Under the pieces are notes generated by a model. The model made no database searches. It was not told where the DNA came from and saw nothing but the letters and a program-made list of their open reading frames with translations. A DNA stretch of 9,613 nt, from assembly GCA_937902395.1 (NCBI GenBank), contig CALGTV010000001.1, forward strand, positions 1 through 9,613, read 5' to 3'. Below are positions 5,915 through 9,613 of the stretch, one piece after another. How positions within the stretch are numbered: position 1 is the first letter of the stretch; the number at the start of each line of letters is the position of its first letter. The DNA is from an uncultured Ruminococcus sp. (lineage in GTDB: Bacteria > Bacillota > Clostridia > Oscillospirales > Ruminococcaceae). Made by a program: the position numbers and the translations under genes.

Positions 5915-6988
5915 ATGTTTGAAAAACTTGCGGTAATGGAAAATAAATACGAGGAAATCAGCCATAAATTAACAGATCCTGAAATAATAAGCGATAACAA
6001 AATTTATGCTCAGCTTATGCGTGAGTATAAGAATATGACTCCCATAATTGAAAAATACAGGGAATACAAAGCTGCTGAAAACAGCTTCAATGAAGCTAAA
6101 GAGCTTCTTGATGCAGGCGGGCTTGATAAGGATTTCAAGGAAATGGCTCAAATGGAATATGAAGAAAATAAAGTTGCTATGGAGGACATTTCACAGGAGC
6201 TTAAAATACTTCTTCTTCCTAAAGACCCTAATGATGACAAGAGTGTTATTATTGAGATTCGAGGCGGTGCAGGCGGTGAGGAGGCTGCCTTATTCGCAAA
6301 TTCCCTTTATCGTATGTATACGATGTATGCAGAATCAAAGGGCTGGAAACAGGAAATTCTCAATGCACAACCAACGGAGCTTGGAGGATTTAAGGAAATC
6401 AGCTTTTCTATTGAGGGTGAAAACGCTTATTCTCGATTAAAGTATGAAAGCGGCGTTCATCGTGTGCAGCGTGTTCCCGAAACAGAATCTCAAGGCAGAA
6501 TTCACACCTCAACAGTAACGGTTGCAGTTCTCGTTGAAGCTGATGAAGTAGAGCTTGAAATCAGCCCCACGGATCTGAAAATTGACTACTTCCGCGCCAG
6601 CGGTGCAGGAGGTCAGCATATTAACAAAACTGAATCAGCTGTCAGAATTACTTATCTGCCTACAAATGTTGTTGTTGAATGTCAAGACGAGCGAAGCCAG
6701 CATAAGAATAAAGATAAAGCCATGAAAATCCTCCGTTCACGTATTTATGAGGCAATGCAGGAGGAACAGGCTGCTAAGGTAGCCTCAGAGAGAAAAATGC
6801 AGGTAGGTACAGGAGACCGTTCTGAGCGCATACGTACCTATAATTATCCTCAGGGCCGACTTACCGATCATAGAATCGGACTTACGATATATCGCCTTGA
6901 AGATCTGCTTAATGGAAACCTTGATGAAGTATTTGATGCACTTGCAACTGCTGATCAGGCGGCAAAACTTGCAAGTCAGGAAGAATAA
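5915..6988 (+). CDS. prfA: Peptide chain release factor 1
   Basis: Recognises UAA and UAG in the ribosomal A site and triggers hydrolysis of the finished peptide. The 357 residues match the usual ~360. An N-terminal helical domain covers about 1-105, followed by the PCRF region (EIRGGAGGEEA). The codon-reading tripeptide is Pro-Glu-Thr at 188-190, fitting the RF1 PxT pattern and not the RF2 SPF. The catalytic GGQ is at 232-234 within GAGGQHINKTESAVR. The basic recycling segment RSQHKNKDKAMKILR follows. AAAGGA lies 7 nt before ATG 5915. sua5 begins 2 bp after the stop, with its ribosome binding site inside prfA, which implies coupled translation. In many Firmicutes prmC, the methyltransferase for the GGQ glutamine, follows prfA; here it does not and must be elsewhere if present. 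Confidence 0.98.
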   Translation: MFEKLAVMENKYEEISHKLTDPEIISDNKIYAQLMREYKNMTPIIEKYREYKAAENSFNEAKELLDAGGLDKDFKEMAQMEYEENKVAMEDISQELKILLLPKDPNDDKSVIIEIRGGAGGEEAALFANSLYRMYTMYAESKGWKQEILNAQPTELGGFKEISFSIEGENAYSRLKYESGVHRVQRVPETESQGRIHTSTVTVAVLVEADEVELEISPTDLKIDYFRASGAGGQHINKTESAVRITYLPTNVVVECQDERSQHKNKDKAMKILRSRIYEAMQEEQAAKVASERKMQVGTGDRSERIRTYNYPQGRLTDHRIGLTIYRLEDLLNGNLDEVFDALATADQAAKLASQEE

Positions 6989-6990
6989 TT

Positions 6991-8004
6991 ATGGAAACGA
7001 TATTATTTAGTGATTCCGCTGAGGATATCTCATCAGCAGCGGAACTTATAAAAAATGGTGAGGTTGTGGGGATTCCTACTGAAACCGTGTACGGTCTTGG
7101 TGCTAATGCTCTTAATGAAAATGCTGTAAGAGCAGTTTTTTCCGCAAAGGGCAGACCTGCTGATAACCCGCTTATTGTTCATTTAGCCGACTTTTCACAG
7201 GCTGAAAATTATACATCTTATATACCTCTTCTTGCTTACAGACTTTCAGAGAAATTCTGTCCCGGACCGCTTACAATGGTACTTCCAAAAAATGAAAGAA
7301 TTCCAATGGTAACTTCGGGTGGGCTACATACGGTTGGAATACGTATTCCATCACATGAGATTATGCATAAAATTATTGTGGAATCAGGTTGTCCAATTGC
7401 AGCGCCCTCGGCTAACATATCTGGACTTCCCAGCCCTACATGTGCAGCTCACGTTATGGAGGATATGAAAGGACGCATTTCTGCCGTTCTTGACGGTGGT
7501 TCATCGGAGTTCGGTGTAGAATCTACAGTTATTTCTTTTGAAAGTGAGGATACTGTGCGAATTCTTCGTCCTGGGGCAGTTACAAGAGAAATGCTTCTTG
7601 AAATATGCCATGAAGTAATAATAGATCCCTCAATTTTAAAGGAACTTGAGGAGGGGGAGAAGGCTGCCTCTCCAGGGATGAAATATAAACATTATTCACC
7701 CAAAGCCAATGTAATAATGGTAGAAGGATGTGCTGCTGATTTTAGATGTTTTATTTCCGAAAACGATGGTGAAAATGTATATTCCTTGATTTACGACAGT
7801 GATGATGTAGATTTCCCATACAATCACATGACCTATGGTGAAACTCCACTTGAACAGGCCCACTGGATTTTTCAACGCCTGAGAGAACTTGACGAAGTTG
7901 GTGCCAAAACAGTTTATGTCCGTGCTCCGATTAAAGAGGGTGTAGGTCTCGCAGTATATAACCGCCTTATAAGAGCGGCTGGATTCGAGGTGATAAGGAT
8001 ATGA
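6991..8004 (+). CDS. sua5: L-threonylcarbamoyladenylate synthase, two-domain Sua5 type
   Basis: Makes threonylcarbamoyl-AMP from threonine, bicarbonate and ATP, the first step of t6A formation at position 37 of tRNAs reading ANN codons; TsaB, TsaD and TsaE complete the step. The 337 residues include the catalytic YrdC fold (about 1-200) and the extra C-terminal Sua5 domain (about 235-337), as in B. subtilis YwlC and unlike the short TsaC. Visible motifs: PTETVYGLG at 29-37, KGRP at 53-56 and NPL at 59-61, PGPLTMVL at 91-98, and APSAN at 138-142. Lys53, Arg55, Ser140 and Asn142 fit the family's KxR...SxN signature. The linker SPGMKYKHYSP at 227-237 is the strongly conserved interdomain segment that closes over the active site. 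AGGAAG lies 7 nt before the ATG. The stop overlaps the coaE start by ATGA. Confidence 0.96.
   Translation: METILFSDSAEDISSAAELIKNGEVVGIPTETVYGLGANALNENAVRAVFSAKGRPADNPLIVHLADFSQAENYTSYIPLLAYRLSEKFCPGPLTMVLPKNERIPMVTSGGLHTVGIRIPSHEIMHKIIVESGCPIAAPSANISGLPSPTCAAHVMEDMKGRISAVLDGGSSEFGVESTVISFESEDTVRILRPGAVTREMLLEICHEVIIDPSILKELEEGEKAASPGMKYKHYSPKANVIMVEGCAADFRCFISENDGENVYSLIYDSDDVDFPYNHMTYGETPLEQAHWIFQRLRELDEVGAKTVYVRAPIKEGVGLAVYNRLIRAAGFEVIRI
7987..7992 (+). promoter_or_regulatory. Ribosome binding site of coaE inside sua5
   Basis: GAGGTG, 8 nt before ATG 8001 and within the last codons of sua5. A nearer AGGA at 7996-7999 is only 1 nt from the ATG and too close to serve. The ATGA overlap and this site fit translational coupling. 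Confidence 0.6.
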
Positions 8005-8648
8005 TAAATCTTGATATACTTGTAGTCGGTCTTACAGGTCAGACAGGTGCAGGAAAAAGCACAGTATCAAAAGTATTTGCAGAAAATGGTTTTGCAGTTA
8101 TAAATGCTGATTTAATTTCACGTAAGGTTGTTGAAAAAGGAACTAAATGCCTTGACGAACTTGCAGAAGTTTTTAGTGATGCAATTCTTAATGAGGACGG
8201 TACTCTCAACAGAAAAATGTTGGGTAATATTGTTTTTTCTGATAAGACAAAACTGGAAATGCTGAATTCAATTATATATCCTTATATTACCAGTGAGATA
8301 CTAGAGGAAATAAAAATTTATTCTGATAGCGGACAAAAACTTGTTTTGCTTGATGCACCAACGTTGTTTGAAAGCCATTCTGATGACTTCTGTGAGATTA
8401 TCATATCAGTTCTTGCTAATGAAGCTACAAGAAAAGAAAGAATTATATTTCGTGATGGTCTTACTGAAAAGCAAGCGCAGGATAGAATGAATAGTCAGCA
8501 TGACGCTGAGTTTTTTGCTGCAAATTCTGATTTTGTCATTGAAAATAATGATACAATAGAAGCGGTAACAGGTATTTCTAAAGAAGTTTCGGATAAAATA
8601 AAATATTATTACAATCACATACGTGCTGTTGAAGCAACAGTTTTATAA
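8001..8648 (+). CDS. coaE: Dephospho-CoA kinase
   Basis: Phosphorylates the 3' hydroxyl of dephospho-CoA with ATP, the last step of coenzyme A synthesis, in the cytosol. The 215 residues are about the normal 200-210. A P-loop GQTGAGKST is at 13-21. The substrate-binding Asp is in NADLISRKV (Asp37). The lid segment has RDGL at 151-154 and RMNSQ at 162-166. The core strand reads LLDAPTLFE at 116-124, where most CoaE proteins have a PLLFE-type motif; the Thr in place of the first Leu is a variant, and the Pro and Glu are retained. The last ~15 residues (NHIRAVEATVL) run past the usual end. It starts within the sua5 stop (ATGA), so it is translated from the same message, though CoA synthesis is not linked to the translation genes in function. 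Confidence 0.93.
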   Translation: MINLDILVVGLTGQTGAGKSTVSKVFAENGFAVINADLISRKVVEKGTKCLDELAEVFSDAILNEDGTLNRKMLGNIVFSDKTKLEMLNSIIYPYITSEILEEIKIYSDSGQKLVLLDAPTLFESHSDDFCEIIISVLANEATRKERIIFRDGLTEKQAQDRMNSQHDAEFFAANSDFVIENNDTIEAVTGISKEVSDKIKYYYNHIRAVEATVL

Positions 8649-8684
8649 TCTGTATTTTCGGTATATTGAAAGGAGTAATTGAAC

Positions 8685-9613
8685 ATGGAAGAAAAAACAA
8701 ATGTTTCGAAGGAGCTTAAAGAAAAGCTTTTCTTACAGCGTAAAAATGGCTACACCAGAATTGATGAAATAGAGGAAAAGGCAATTTTTGAATTTGCTGA
8801 AGATTATAAAAAGTTTCTTGATATCGCTAAAACTGAGCGTGAAGCAGTTTGTGAAGCTACAAAATTACTTGAAGCTAATGGGTTTGTTGAGTATAAGGCA
8901 GATATGAAACTCAGCGCAGGTGATAAAATCTACCGAAATAACAGGGGAAAGGCTATTATTGCTGCTGTTATCGGTACTGCTCCTATCAGTGAGGGTGTAA
9001 GACTTTGTGCAGCTCATATTGACAGCCCAAGACTTGACCTTAAACAGAATCCGCTCTATGAAGATAACGAGCTTGCACTTTTTAAAACGCATTACTATGG
9101 TGGTATAAAAAAATATCAGTGGACAACAATTCCCCTTTCTCTCCATGGTGTTATCATCAAGGCTGATGGTACTTCTGTTACAGTAAATATCGGCGAGGAC
9201 GAAAATGACCCTGTATTCTGTGTTACAGACCTTTTACCGCATCTTGCAACAGAGCAGATGACACGAACTGCTACAAAGATAATCAGAGGCGAGGACCTTA
9301 ATCTGCTTATTGGCTCGATTCCTTTCCGTGATGATGAAGCAAGTGAAGCTGTAAAGCTCAATATTATGAATATCCTTTTTGAGAAATATGGTATTACTGA
9401 GGCTGATTTCATTTCTTCAGAACTTGAAGCTGTTCCTGCGTTCAAGGCAAGAGATATCGGCTTTGATAGAAGTCTTGTTGGCGGATATGGTCACGATGAC
9501 CGTTGTTGTGCATATCCTGCACTTAGAGCAGCTATCGGCTGTGAATCACCTGTTCATACAACAGTAACTATACTTGCTGATAAGGAAGAAACAGGCAGTG
9601 ACGGTAATACCGG
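8685..9613 (+). CDS. M18 family aminopeptidase, 3'-truncated by the window edge
   Basis: A metallo-aminopeptidase removing N-terminal residues from peptides, probably cytosolic, as no signal peptide is present. 309 complete codons are seen; the family is about 460, so roughly a third is missing. Zinc-site motifs: AAHIDSPRLD at 109-118 (ligand His111, Asp113 nearby), GYGHDDR at 267-273 (metal-bridging Asp), and DKEETGSDG at 299-307 (catalytic and ligand Glu 301-302). The last two metal ligands of the family (an Asp and a His) lie beyond the window. NPLYED and KYQWTTIPLSLHG mark the ApeA-like (aminopeptidase 1) branch more than ApeB-like sequences, which read HTDSP. AAAGGAG lies 9 nt before ATG 8685, a strong site, and the 36-bp gap after coaE suggests operon membership; I saw no promoter there. 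Confidence 0.95.
   Translation, partial: MEEKTNVSKELKEKLFLQRKNGYTRIDEIEEKAIFEFAEDYKKFLDIAKTEREAVCEATKLLEANGFVEYKADMKLSAGDKIYRNNRGKAIIAAVIGTAPISEGVRLCAAHIDSPRLDLKQNPLYEDNELALFKTHYYGGIKKYQWTTIPLSLHGVIIKADGTSVTVNIGEDENDPVFCVTDLLPHLATEQMTRTATKIIRGEDLNLLIGSIPFRDDEASEAVKLNIMNILFEKYGITEADFISSELEAVPAFKARDIGFDRSLVGGYGHDDRCCAYPALRAAIGCESPVHTTVTILADKEETGSDGNT

Noticed and set aside
9116..9445. 109-residue minus-strand ORF near the right end
   Set aside because: Antisense to the conserved M18 aminopeptidase, which is supported by metal-binding motifs and a strong ribosome binding site.
1..9613. Mobile elements, CRISPR arrays, tRNA or rRNA genes, prophage or defence genes
   Set aside because: No transposase, integrase, direct-repeat array, tRNA cloverleaf or related protein was seen; all confident genes are chromosomal housekeeping genes.

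Overview
The window comes from a low-GC Gram-positive bacterium, most likely a Clostridia member close to Ruminococcus/Oscillospiraceae. Four things point there: AT-rich intergenic DNA, strong purine-rich Shine-Dalgarno sites, the dnaE-pfkA neighbourhood common in Firmicutes, and a three-module S1-domain protein of a type I associate with Ruminococcaceae. The genus is inferred from recall of protein families; no search was run.

Left part (1-3930), plus strand. The window opens inside dnaE (replicative DNA polymerase III alpha subunit), whose first ~250 residues lie outside. Next comes pfkA (ATP-dependent 6-phosphofructokinase), with its own near-consensus sigma-A promoter, a small GC-rich leader hairpin, and a terminator shared with the converging gene.

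Middle part (3930-5640), minus strand. A 309-residue S1-domain RNA-binding protein and a 122-residue protein of unknown function both read leftward. They are separated by 273 bp that hold an 11-bp inverted repeat with ~95 bp between its arms and an AT-only hairpin. The 122-residue gene is divergent from the next operon across a 172-bp region with a clear rightward promoter (TTGATT-17-TATAAT).

Right part (5640-9613), plus strand. This looks like one operon: a 62-residue DUF951 zinc-finger-like protein, prfA (release factor 1), sua5 (threonylcarbamoyl-AMP synthase for tRNA t6A), coaE (dephospho-CoA kinase) and an M18 aminopeptidase cut by the window end. Gaps are 52, 2, -4 (ATGA overlap) and 36 bp. 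The first part is about translation (stop-codon reading, t6A at codons starting with A); coaE and the peptidase are general housekeeping.

Nothing here is a mobile element, CRISPR array, toxin-antitoxin pair or evident new system. It is a core chromosomal region. The parts least explained are the 122-residue protein, the S1-domain protein and the DNA between them.
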